NCBI GenBank assembly: GCA_024278345.1
Contig: JAJRTK010000321.1
Location: forward strand, 1-32,068
Reading direction: 5' to 3'
Source of the DNA: a bacterium
Lineage (GTDB): Bacteria > CSSED10-310 > JAJRTK01
DNA: 32,068 nucleotides
Each line of letters starts with the position of its first letter. Position 1 is the stretch's first letter. A program made the translations under genes and the position numbers. Below the pieces are notes generated by a model. The model saw only the letters and a program-made list of their open reading frames with translations, was not told the origin of the DNA and did no database searches. This document shows, piece by piece, positions 1-7,598 of this stretch.

Positions 1-622
1 CATCTCCAACCACCTGATGCCATCCCATCGCCTCTTTAACACACAACCCCTCAGAGCGATTGGGTTTCCGTCTTCCCGACGGTTCTAGACTTCGCCTTTT
101 GGACGCAGGCTCGTCACGGCAACCGGCCGAATTGAGTTTGTCATCCTACGGACTGGTAGCTCTCCTTCAGTTGCTCCCCACCCCGCCTCACGGCGACGCA
201 GTTTCTGTCGGATACAGACCGGAGTGTGCATGTCTGGGAAGGACTTTCACCTTCCTGTCCGAATGTGCTTTCAGGCGTACGTCCAGGGAGCTAGCTCCCT
301 GGTGGGTGCGGGGCGAAGCCCTGCCTGGGGCCGGATGCCGAGCGCAGCGAGACGCGGCCCAAAGGGCCGCAGCCGGAGTCCCCGGACCACCTTCGAGTCA
401 CGCAAACGTGACCCGCCGAGCGGAGCGCGGCGGTGTCCGAAGCCAAGTTTTTTCCCGAGCCATTGTCCCGCCTTGCGTGGATACCCGACGGGATTTGATG
501 AGAAATCCGGGTGTTACGTTCATCCTGAGTGTTCTTAGTGCGAAAAAAATCGTATCATCGATTTATGGAACGTGCTCTGCTCTCTCTCTCCGGGGGAGGC
601 GGCAAAGTTATAGGGCGAATCG
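1..622. other. Non-coding stretch rich in hairpins
   Basis: I see no convincing gene here. Open frames crossing it have no recognisable domain and look like read-through of GC-rich DNA. Positions 200-280 contain small hairpins, such as GGAAGG/CCTTCC around 239-255, and 283-412 holds a run of strong palindromes listed separately. The part from about 120 to 285 resembles conserved DNA I associate with the edges of insertion sequences in environmental bacteria. That is an impression from memory, not a demonstrated match. No tRNA cloverleaf was seen. Confidence 0.5.
283..412. repeat. Array of consecutive perfect or near-perfect hairpins
   Basis: Four hairpins follow each other. A 20-bp perfect palindrome centred on GCTAGC lies at 283-302. 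GCGGGGC/GCCCTGC with a GAA loop lies at 308-324 (one wobble pair). GCGGCCC/GGGCCGC with an AAA loop lies at 354-370. GTCACG/CGTGAC with a CAAA loop lies at 397-412. The first palindrome reappears with one change inside the 199-bp mobile element at 23157-23176, so both regions may derive from the same class of hairpin-rich element. Confidence 0.7.
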
Positions 623-1813
623 ATGCTGGAAACAGTCTTGGGTGCGGGAATTTTTTTTGGTGGAGGGTTCGCTCTTTACCGGCTGGTGTTTGGTTTGCTC
701 TATTTTCTGCTTCCGCCGCGGCATGTTGAGCCCATTTCTGGAAAAACCGGCGGCCAGAAACGATTTCTTTTCGTTGTGCCCGCTCGGAACGAAGAGCTCG
801 TTTTGGGAAGATGCCTGGAGAGCTTGAGAGGACTGGAACATCCCGCGGAGCTGGTAAAATGTGTTGTGATCGCTGATCGTTGTGGTGACGGAACGGCTCG
901 GGTCGCCTGGGAAATGGGCGTCCAATGTCTGGAGAGGAAAACGGCGGAAGGCGGCGGTAAAGGGGAAGCCCTGGACTGGTTCCTGGAACAGTATCCGCTA
1001 GGAGATGTGGACGCGGTTTGCTTCGTAGATGCCGATTGCCGGATCGATGCCGGGGCGCCAAAAGAGCTTGAAGCTGTTCTGGATGCCGGAGCCCGGGTGG
1101 TCCAGATGGCGAATGGGGTGGCAAACCCCACGGAAAGTTGGCTGACGATGGTGACCCATCTTTCCCACGAGCTCCAAAACCACTTGTTTTACGAGGCTCG
1201 GACGAAGCTTGGACTTTCAGCGGCGGTGATGGGCACCGGATTTTGCGTTGATGGGCGGCTTTTGCGCGAAATGGGCTGGAAAGCCGTCTCTGACTGGGAG
1301 TTTACCGGACGTCTTTTGGAAAGGGGCACGAAGGTGGATTTCACCGCGGGGGTCAAGGTGATGTCGGATTTCCCGGCAACACTGGGAGCGGCCTGGCCTC
1401 AGCGACTTCGATGGAGCGCCGGGCGTTTTGGTGTGTGGAGTCGCTGCTTTCGGCCACGGGTGACGCAGTTCTTGTGGAAACCTACGCTGAAAGGACTGGA
1501 TGGGCTGGCGCTGCTTTTCGGTCCTTCCCACTCTGTTCTTTTCAACTGGAACGTAACGATCCTTGTGGCGAGTTGGCTGCTACCGGTGGCCGCGGTGTGG
1601 CGGTGGATGGCGGGAAGCGTCGTGCTTCTCCAGACCGTTCATCTGGGACTGGGCGTCCTGAACTCTGGCATGGGCCTAAGAATGGTGGTAGCGGTTACCT
1701 TCTTGCCTCTTTACTGCGGTTGGAAGGGTCTTGTCGAGCTGGTGGCGGCCGGCAATGTCGTTTTGGGACGAAGCCGAGGGTGGGGCAAGGGCCATCGAGG
1801 GGCGGGGAAGTGA
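623..1813 (+). CDS. Family 2 glycosyltransferase, membrane-anchored
   Basis: This 396-residue protein is a GT-A fold inverting glycosyltransferase, probably adding sugars to a surface polysaccharide at the inner face of the cytoplasmic membrane. An N-terminal hydrophobic segment (about 5-31) is followed by the GT2 nucleotide-sugar domain starting FVVPARNE (about 50-57). The metal-binding DAD is at 136-138 and a QRLRW motif at 260-264 resembles the QxxRW of processive GT2 enzymes. Two hydrophobic segments lie in the last 100 residues. The ATG at 623 is preceded by AGGGCG. Its stop is followed closely, or overlapped if an upstream GTG is used, by an O-antigen ligase-like gene, so the two look co-transcribed. 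The sugar and acceptor cannot be told from sequence. The family is secure, the precise role is not. Confidence 0.85.
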   Translation: MLETVLGAGIFFGGGFALYRLVFGLLYFLLPPRHVEPISGKTGGQKRFLFVVPARNEELVLGRCLESLRGLEHPAELVKCVVIADRCGDGTARVAWEMGVQCLERKTAEGGGKGEALDWFLEQYPLGDVDAVCFVDADCRIDAGAPKELEAVLDAGARVVQMANGVANPTESWLTMVTHLSHELQNHLFYEARTKLGLSAAVMGTGFCVDGRLLREMGWKAVSDWEFTGRLLERGTKVDFTAGVKVMSDFPATLGAAWPQRLRWSAGRFGVWSRCFRPRVTQFLWKPTLKGLDGLALLFGPSHSVLFNWNVTILVASWLLPVAAVWRWMAGSVVLLQTVHLGLGVLNSGMGLRMVVAVTFLPLYCGWKGLVELVAAGNVVLGRSRGWGKGHRGAGK

Positions 1814-1881
1814 GAGACTCAAAAAGAGTGCAAAACAAGAAGAGCGAAGGAACGTGGTCTTCTTGGCAAGGTGGGTCAACC

Positions 1882-3222
1882 GTGAACCCTGAAGCCAGGG
1901 AAAAACAGCGGTGGGGCTCGGTGGTGGGAGCCTGGTGTCTGGTGGCGAGCTATTTCCTGCCCTTTGAGCTGGTCTGGGCCGTGGCCGGACCCACGTCGAG
2001 CCGCAAGATCGCTGTTCTTGTGGCTTTGTGCGGGATTTTTTATGATCGCTTGCGGGGCTTACGCGTCTCGGTAGACTGGCGAATTCTTGGTTTGATGATC
2101 GCTTTGGCCATCTGGGTTTTCCTTGGATCATTCACGGCCTTTTCGCCACCACGGGCAAGGCTTGTTTCCTTGGAAATGGTGAAACTGGCGGTGGTCTATT
2201 CTCTGATGCGGAATGCCATGACCAGTGAATGGGGACTGCGCCAAGTTCTTGGAGGAATGGTCTTCTTGGGCTGCCTGCTCGCGGTCAACGGTTTGGGGCT
2301 CTATCTCATTGGATCCCGAGATGGCGTTCTTTTTCCCATGAATGTGGGACGCTTTGCTCTGCCCAACCAACGGGCTTTCGTCCTGGCCACGCTGGTGGCG
2401 GTGGCGCTGGGCCTTGGGCTCTCTGCCCGCACCGCGTCGCGCCGATGGCTGTGGCAAATTGGAGGAGCTTTGCTCTTTGCCGGAGTCGTGGCCAGCCAGT
2501 CCAAGGCGGCCTTTTTCGGAGCCGTGCCGGCGCTTCTCCTCTATGTGGGCCGAAATTGGTGGAAGAGCGTGGGTGCCATAGGGTTCGTTTTGGCGATCTT
2601 CCTGATTCTCACAGCGGTGGCACAAAAGAACTCTTCGGCTCTGGTGCAATTCAAACCGATGTACCTTACCAGCCAGGGATTCGTCGTGGACCAGGAGCAG
2701 CCCGCTGTTCGCCACCGCCTGGCACTCTTGTTCGATTTCAAGGAGCGGTGCTATTCGGGGCGGGCCGTGACCTGGAAACTGGGTCTCCAGCTCTTCGTGT
2801 CCAGCCCAGTTTTCGGCGTTGGCGGGGGCTGCTTTCCTCGGGCTTATCAAGCACTGGCACGGAGGCGGGGAGAGCCGCCGGACATGGCGCGAATGCTCCC
2901 TGCCCACAACACCGCCATCCAGGTTGCGGCAGAGCTTGGAGGAGTGGGCCTTGGAATTTTTCTACTCCTGTGGCCAGGGGCTCTGGTGCGCCTATGGTAC
3001 TCAGGAAAAATCAAAGGTCCGGCGGAAGCCCTGGGCAAGGGAATTCGCTTGAGCTTCGTTGGGGCACTTCTCATGGCGGGAGTCCAAGACAATTTTTGGG
3101 AATGGCAGGTCTACTTGTTGCTCGCGGCCGTTGGAGGATTGCTCGCCCTGGAGCTGGAAACAGCTTCGCGGCGGACTGCCGGGTCCCCGTCCGCCGACGT
3201 GGCTGGCCACCAGGCGGTATAG
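1882..3222 (+). CDS. O-antigen ligase/polymerase-like polytopic membrane protein
   Basis: About 446 residues with roughly ten hydrophobic helices and a long hydrophilic loop (approximately residues 255-345) before the last membrane segments. This is the layout of the Wzy/WaaL family, which polymerises or ligates polysaccharide at the periplasmic face. The tripartite SGRAVTWKLGLQLF / GVGGGCFP / AHNTAIQVAAELG stretch matches the conserved loop of O-antigen ligase proteins, where an Arg and a His are important. I chose GTG at 1882 because GGTGG lies 7 nt upstream and the protein then begins just before the first helix. A GTG at 1810 overlapping the previous stop (GTGA) is a good alternative and would make the pair translationally coupled. 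Its 3' end overlaps the convergent glycosyltransferase gene by 112 bp. Ligase and polymerase cannot be separated by sequence alone. Confidence 0.8.
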   Translation: MNPEAREKQRWGSVVGAWCLVASYFLPFELVWAVAGPTSSRKIAVLVALCGIFYDRLRGLRVSVDWRILGLMIALAIWVFLGSFTAFSPPRARLVSLEMVKLAVVYSLMRNAMTSEWGLRQVLGGMVFLGCLLAVNGLGLYLIGSRDGVLFPMNVGRFALPNQRAFVLATLVAVALGLGLSARTASRRWLWQIGGALLFAGVVASQSKAAFFGAVPALLLYVGRNWWKSVGAIGFVLAIFLILTAVAQKNSSALVQFKPMYLTSQGFVVDQEQPAVRHRLALLFDFKERCYSGRAVTWKLGLQLFVSSPVFGVGGGCFPRAYQALARRRGEPPDMARMLPAHNTAIQVAAELGGVGLGIFLLLWPGALVRLWYSGKIKGPAEALGKGIRLSFVGALLMAGVQDNFWEWQVYLLLAAVGGLLALELETASRRTAGSPSADVAGHQAV

Positions 3223-4373
3223 CTTCCGGTCCAATAACAGTATGCGGCCTGGACCACGGCCAAATTCAGGAGCACAAAAAAAGCCGGAAGCTGGAAGATC
3301 AGCCGGGGTGGACCGATACCAGCAATCCACTCATCGAATAGGAGATCCAACGCCGCAAGCCCATATCCCGCAAATTGCACGAAAAGCAACGTCCGGTAAA
3401 ACGAAGAATCCGAAAGAACCACGTTGGCCACGAAAGAGGCCAGCAAGAAGAGTGGCGCCAGCAATCGCAATAACTTGTGCGAGAAAAGCTGGAACGCCAC
3501 GGGGCTCCGGAGGGGATTGAGAAGGGGACCCAGATACCGGAATGCCTGAAAGTTCCCCGTCAGGGTGCGAACTTTCCGCCGGATCTCCGTGCGGGCATGT
3601 TTCGCAACCGTATCGAATGCCTTCGCGCGGCTGTCGAACACGATCCGATAGCCCTGCAATACAACCTGGAGCGGTAGTAAAACGTCATCGAGGATGATTT
3701 CGTCCGAGATAGGGACAAAGAGCCGCCTCCGCAGAGCGTAAATCGCTCCCGTGACTCCCAGCACCGAGTGAAGGCGGCTTTCGCCACGGCGGATCGCCTT
3801 TTCGTAGGTCCAGTAAAGACGGGTCCCCGTTCCTGTGGCCGACTCGTCGTGGGAAAGGAGATGCAACTCCCCGGTGACCGCCCCTACCACCGGATCAGAA
3901 AAATTCTCCACAAGACGAAGAATGGCGGTTCTGTCGAAGCTCTGGCGAACGTCGCAAAAGACGACGATCTCCTCTGCCACCGTGGGCAAAATCCGGTTGA
4001 GAATCGAGGTCTTCCCACGGCGCTTTTGGAAGACCCGGCATTCCACGTTTAGACTTCTATACCGTGCGGTGATCGCTTCGGATTGATCCGCGCATCCATC
4101 CAGAGCCACAAGGATCCGAAGCCGCTCCAACGGGTAATCTGACGCCAGGAGGTTCTCCAGCTTGCCCGCCAAGAGCGCCTCTTCATTGTGAACGACCATC
4201 AGAACCAAAACATTTGGAAGAGAATCCCAAGGAACCTCCCGGCATGCCGTCTTTCGCTTCCTCCAGCGACCGTGGAGAACAACGCTCAGGGGATAGCCAA
4301 CGTAGGTGTAAAAGAGCAAACTGGCCGATATCCAAAACTGCCAAACCCACCATTGACCAAAGTTTCCGTCCAT
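3111..4373 (-). CDS. Family 2 glycosyltransferase, polytopic
   Basis: A 420-residue membrane glycosyltransferase. There is one N-terminal hydrophobic segment (about 10-34), then a GT2 catalytic domain beginning VLVLMVVHNEE (about 55-65). An Asp in the CDVRQSFD segment (D141) stands where the DxD metal site is expected. An ILDDV motif near residue 233 probably holds the catalytic base. An RRKVRTLTGN segment takes the place of the usual QxxRW. Three or four hydrophobic helices follow from about 300. It is transcribed toward the ligase-like gene and overlaps its last 112 bp, so the two transcripts share antisense 3' ends. The Ser/Ala-rich tail (last 30 residues) is encoded in the overlap and looks unstructured. 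Family assignment is firm, substrate unknown. Confidence 0.85.
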   Translation of the reverse strand: MDGNFGQWWVWQFWISASLLFYTYVGYPLSVVLHGRWRKRKTACREVPWDSLPNVLVLMVVHNEEALLAGKLENLLASDYPLERLRILVALDGCADQSEAITARYRSLNVECRVFQKRRGKTSILNRILPTVAEEIVVFCDVRQSFDRTAILRLVENFSDPVVGAVTGELHLLSHDESATGTGTRLYWTYEKAIRRGESRLHSVLGVTGAIYALRRRLFVPISDEIILDDVLLPLQVVLQGYRIVFDSRAKAFDTVAKHARTEIRRKVRTLTGNFQAFRYLGPLLNPLRSPVAFQLFSHKLLRLLAPLFLLASFVANVVLSDSSFYRTLLFVQFAGYGLAALDLLFDEWIAGIGPPRLIFQLPAFFVLLNLAVVQAAYCYWTGSYTAWWPATSADGDPAVRREAVSSSRASNPPTAASNK

Positions 4374-4449
4374 TCTTCAGGTCCTTCCACCGATAGAAGG
4401 ACAGTATCAGAAATTGCCTCAGCGCGGATCACGACCCTTTTTTTTCCAG

Positions 4450-4498
4450 GTGTTACGTTCCGCTCCCATCGGCGGCAATCCGTCCGCCGCTGCTCGCC
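4450..4498 (+). repeat. 49-bp intergenic repeat, copy A
   Basis: Shares CCGCTCCCATCGG and the TCCG...CCGCT..TCGCC end with copies at 7544, 23012 and 24786, and all four are 49 bp. A GGCGG/CCGCC stem can form in the middle. It lies in the divergent region upstream of the epimerase gene. Confidence 0.75.
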
Positions 4499-4560
4499 AG
4501 TTTCGCCCCTTTCACCACCAGTTGCCCGGAAAGCGGCGCCCCAACCGAATGAGTTAACGA

Positions 4561-4595
4561 TAGGTTTGTCGTTTGGTAAGAAATCTGTAAACCTA
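4561..4595. promoter_or_regulatory. Inverted repeat TAGGTTT-N21-AAACCTA, possible operator
   Basis: TAGGTTT at 4561-4567 is mirrored by AAACCTA at 4589-4595, about 85 bp before the epimerase start. It could be an operator or part of a leader stem. No regulator is suggested by context and a chance repeat cannot be excluded. Confidence 0.3.
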
Positions 4596-4677
4596 ACAAA
4601 GATGCCTAAATCTCTTCGATAGCCTTTCTTGGATTTCGAGCTCCAGGGAGGTCCCTCAACCTTGAGGACGGGGAATC

Positions 4678-5643
4678 ATGCGAGTTTTTGTCACTGGTGC
4701 CACTGGGTTCGTCGGCCGCGCCGTTACCGCCCACCTTCTGGCGGAGGGCCACGAACCGACAGCCCTCCTCCTTCCTCGGGAACCTGATCCAGAGATCGAA
4801 GGGCTTCGGGTGGTCCGCGGCGATATCACTGTGTCGGCATCACTGGTGGGGTTGATGAACGATCACGAGGCCGTCATCCACATGGCCGGAGCCGTAGGCT
4901 ACGGACAGTCTTGGGATGCCTGCAACAGTCTCAATCGCGATGGAACCTGCAACGTGGCCAAGGAGGCATCGCGCGTGGAGGCCAGGCGATTCGTCCACCT
5001 GAGCTCCGTATCGGTCTACGGCCGCGAAACAAAACTCTCCCTTTCCGAAGAGGTTCCAGTCAAGAAAATCGGTGATCCTTATGGCGATACGAAGATCGAT
5101 GCCGAGGAAATCGTCCAAAAACTTGCCGACGCCGGGCGACTGGATCTGACGATCCTGAGGCCCACCGTTATCTATGGACCTGACGATAAGAAGTTCCTGC
5201 CTCTCTTAGTGGAAAACCTCCGCTCTGGCCGCGCCAAAATCATTGGTACTGGCAAAAACAGTGTCGATCTCATTCACGTGGCCGATGTCGCTGCCTTTGT
5301 GGTCAAGCTTCTTGGCGAGCCCGCCACCGTTGGCCGGATCTACAACCTGAACAACCCCAACAACTGCTCCTGGGAAGAGCTTTTGGAATCCATCGCCTCG
5401 GACCTCGGCGTGGCGGCACCCAGAGGTAGGCTTCCCTACAACCTCGCCCTGGTGATGGCCGGGCTGCTGGAGCTTATTTCTAGTTTCACCGGTCGTCCTC
5501 CACGCTTGACGCGTTACGCGGTCCGGGTCATCGGCCGCCAGTACCGATACGCGGTGGACAAAGCCTTGAAGGCGGGATTCCAGCCCTCGGTAGAGCTCCG
5601 GGAGGGCATCCGCCGCTGTTTAAAACAGGGTGGTTTCCTGTAA
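4678..5643 (+). CDS. NAD-dependent epimerase/dehydratase (extended SDR)
   Basis: This 321-residue cytosolic enzyme belongs to the extended short-chain dehydrogenase family acting on nucleotide sugars or related substrates. The Rossmann glycine motif TGATGFVG is at residues 6-13. A Ser-rich strand with the SSVSVYG segment (109-115) and the catalytic YxxxK (Y135, K139) are in place. The substrate-binding half includes ILRPTVIYGP (about 159-168). The ATG at 4678 follows GAGGACGGGGAATC, a usable ribosome-binding site. Its neighbours on the left are polysaccharide genes, which favours a nucleotide-sugar role. The C-terminal half also resembles sterol/flavonol-type reductases of the same superfamily, so the substrate remains open. 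The gene converges on the FG-GAP gene with only 10 bp between stops. Confidence 0.88.
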   Translation: MRVFVTGATGFVGRAVTAHLLAEGHEPTALLLPREPDPEIEGLRVVRGDITVSASLVGLMNDHEAVIHMAGAVGYGQSWDACNSLNRDGTCNVAKEASRVEARRFVHLSSVSVYGRETKLSLSEEVPVKKIGDPYGDTKIDAEEIVQKLADAGRLDLTILRPTVIYGPDDKKFLPLLVENLRSGRAKIIGTGKNSVDLIHVADVAAFVVKLLGEPATVGRIYNLNNPNNCSWEELLESIASDLGVAAPRGRLPYNLALVMAGLLELISSFTGRPPRLTRYAVRVIGRQYRYAVDKALKAGFQPSVELREGIRRCLKQGGFL

Positions 5644-5653
5644 GGAGAAGATT

Positions 5654-7525
5654 CTACGGGGAAACCCTTTTCCGCGAGACTCGGGCGCGAGAACCTAAGG
5701 AGCCTGCTCCGCGGACGAGATCGAGCCTGCTATCGATGGCGGGAACCGGGAAAACCTCGCGTTGGCCGTCCGGCCAAAGCACTTCCAGGCGCTCGATCTT
5801 TTCCTGGGCCCCGAGGCCAAAAAGCAGATCCATACTGTCCTGGGAGAGGTAAGATGAGCCCGCCTGAACCGAGCGCACCTGGATCTTTTCCCCAGCTACG
5901 AGCTTCACCTTTGCTCCGATGGCATACCGATTACCACCCGTGGGCTGGGCAAGGCGGAGCTTCAGCCAATGATGCCCCAACTTCTGGTCGTTCCGGAGAA
6001 GCGCAACGCCACCCCCGTAGAGAAGGAGCGCCACATCGGGATCGCCATCTGTGTCGAAGTCAGATACCGCCAGGCCCCGGGCCGTCTTGGGGCTTCTGAA
6101 GAAGGCACCGGTTTCGCGGCCGGTCTCGTGAAACTCCTCGCCCTGGCGATTCCAGAAAAAGAGTTGCCGCATGGGTTTGAGCTTCGGCGGCGCGGACTCA
6201 TCCTGAAACGTGCTGCCGGTGGCGACAAAAAGATCGAGCCTTCCGTCGAGGTCGGCATCCAGAAAGGTCGTGCCCCAGCCGATGAAATCGAGGGCGATCT
6301 GGCCCAGGCCCCGCCGATCAGCTTCATCGATAAAACGAGGCGGCGCCCCAGGAGCAGCTAGACGAGTTTCAACGAGTTCCGGTCCGGCTGGCTTTTTTGG
6401 CCTCAGCTTTCGGTAAAGGGCGTTTTCCTGGGCGATCCAGTGGGTCACGAAGATTTCCTGGGTCCCATCGTTGTCCACATCGCCAAGGGCGATCCCCATG
6501 GCGCCACGGTAATCGGCGATCCAGGATTCGTGGCTGGTATCCAGAAAGACCCCTTCCCCCTGGTTGAGGTAAAATGCGTTGTCAGAAACATCATTGGCCA
6601 CGTAAAGATCGGGCAAGCCGTCACCGTTGAAATCACTCCAAACGGCCTGGAGGCTACGGCCATCCTCATTGGCAACGCCGGCAGCGGCGGTCACATCGGT
6701 GAACCGCCCATTACCCTCGTTCCGATAGAGCACGTTGGGCGCAGGCAGATAGGAAGAGGGATTCAAGGTGAAGGGAACCACCGCCTTGTACTGGCTGGTG
6801 TGCCGGGTGCGATCCTCCTCCCGGAAATCGTATTGAACGTAGCGGCAAAGATAGAGATCGAGGTCGCCATCCAAATCGTAATCGCTCCAGGCCACGCCGC
6901 TGAAAAAGCCCTTCTGGTCAAGACCTGCTTCTTTCGCCGACTCGGTAAAATGGCCTTCGTCGTTTCGGTAGAGCGCAACGGCATCGTAGCCTGTCACCAG
7001 CAGATCGAGATCCCCGTCGCCATCGTAGTCAGCGAACGACGCGGCCATTCCAAGCCCGCGAAACCCAACGCCAGTCTCCTTGGTCACGTCGATGAAACGG
7101 CCTTCGTCATTCCGGTAAAGCTTCGTGGAAACCGAAGACTCCCTCCATCTCTTCCGTTGGTCCAGGGGACCAGAAATCGCCACTAAAACCAGGTCATCAT
7201 CGCCATCCCCGTCATAGTCGCCCCAAGCAACTCCAGAACCCATATCCTCCGGCAACTGCACCGAACGAGGAAAGGGAAAATGGCGGAACTCGATGCCACT
7301 CTGAAGGCCGATTTCGGTCCATGCCAAAGGCGGCGCACCGGCTGGTTGACGGAGCGACAGCTCACTGGTGATTCCCTCCGACCTCTCGCCGGGAATATAG
7401 GCCTTTTCCGGCGAGTTCCACGGCTGAACAATCGCCAGGAACAGGGCAGCGGCCGCAAAAGCCGAAGCAAGTCCTGTAGCGGTGGCCAGACGCCGGGTCC
7501 GACGGGTCCATCTTTTCTTTGCCAT
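5654..7525 (-). CDS. CRTAC1-like FG-GAP/VCBS repeat protein with ASPIC/UnbV C-terminus
   Basis: About 623 residues. A basic N-terminus is followed by one hydrophobic helix (roughly 17-34), so the rest is probably periplasmic or surface-exposed and tethered. At least seven calcium-binding FG-GAP-type loops of the form DxDxDGxxD are visible (for example DYDGDGDDD, DYDGDGDLD, DFNGDGLPD, DADLDGRLD, DFDTDGDPD), predicting a beta-propeller. The C-terminal segment with VQAGSSYLSQD and LEVLWPDGQ is the ASPIC/UnbV domain. I placed the start at ATG 7525 (MAKKRWTRR). A longer frame would run through the 49-bp repeat and is unlikely. It is the third gene of the mobB-cytochrome operon, after a 73-bp gap. 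Proteins of this family often sit beside multihaem cytochromes or TPR proteins. The molecular role is unknown. Confidence 0.85.
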   Translation of the reverse strand: MAKKRWTRRTRRLATATGLASAFAAAALFLAIVQPWNSPEKAYIPGERSEGITSELSLRQPAGAPPLAWTEIGLQSGIEFRHFPFPRSVQLPEDMGSGVAWGDYDGDGDDDLVLVAISGPLDQRKRWRESSVSTKLYRNDEGRFIDVTKETGVGFRGLGMAASFADYDGDGDLDLLVTGYDAVALYRNDEGHFTESAKEAGLDQKGFFSGVAWSDYDLDGDLDLYLCRYVQYDFREEDRTRHTSQYKAVVPFTLNPSSYLPAPNVLYRNEGNGRFTDVTAAAGVANEDGRSLQAVWSDFNGDGLPDLYVANDVSDNAFYLNQGEGVFLDTSHESWIADYRGAMGIALGDVDNDGTQEIFVTHWIAQENALYRKLRPKKPAGPELVETRLAAPGAPPRFIDEADRRGLGQIALDFIGWGTTFLDADLDGRLDLFVATGSTFQDESAPPKLKPMRQLFFWNRQGEEFHETGRETGAFFRSPKTARGLAVSDFDTDGDPDVALLLYGGGVALLRNDQKLGHHWLKLRLAQPTGGNRYAIGAKVKLVAGEKIQVRSVQAGSSYLSQDSMDLLFGLGAQEKIERLEVLWPDGQREVFPVPAIDSRLDLVRGAGSLGSRARVSRKRVSP

Positions 7526-7543
7526 GAAGAAGAGCTCTCGCTT

Positions 7544-7592
7544 GGGTTGTTTTCCGCTCCCATCGGCGTCCATCCGGCCGCCGCTATCCGCC
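7544..7592 (+). repeat. 49-bp intergenic repeat, copy D
   Basis: Matches copy B at 23012 along its whole length (GGGTTGT..TCCGCTCCCATCGG, then TCCGGC, then CGCTA and CGCC). It fills most of the 73-bp gap between the cytochrome stop (7599) and the FG-GAP start (7525), so it would be transcribed inside the operon message. Confidence 0.8.
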
Positions 7593-7598
7593 TTGGAG

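Larger units (their letters stand above)
4374..4677. other. Divergent intergenic region
   Basis: 304 bp separate the minus-strand glycosyltransferase from the plus-strand epimerase and should carry both promoters. It holds a 7-bp hairpin (GTCCTTC 4381-4387 with GAAGGAC 4396-4402), a T-run near 4437-4446, one copy of the 49-bp repeat (4450-4498) and an inverted repeat at 4561-4595. I could not settle on a sigma-70 promoter for either gene. Confidence 0.6.

Noticed and set aside
566-581. A GG-N10-GC match upstream of the first glycosyltransferase
   Set aside because: The -24 element lacks the C after TGG and the gene has no link to the sigma-54 cluster. Most likely chance.
60-827. A 255-codon frame at the left edge
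   Set aside because: It runs through the hairpin array and into the glycosyltransferase gene in another frame. No ribosome-binding site or domain.
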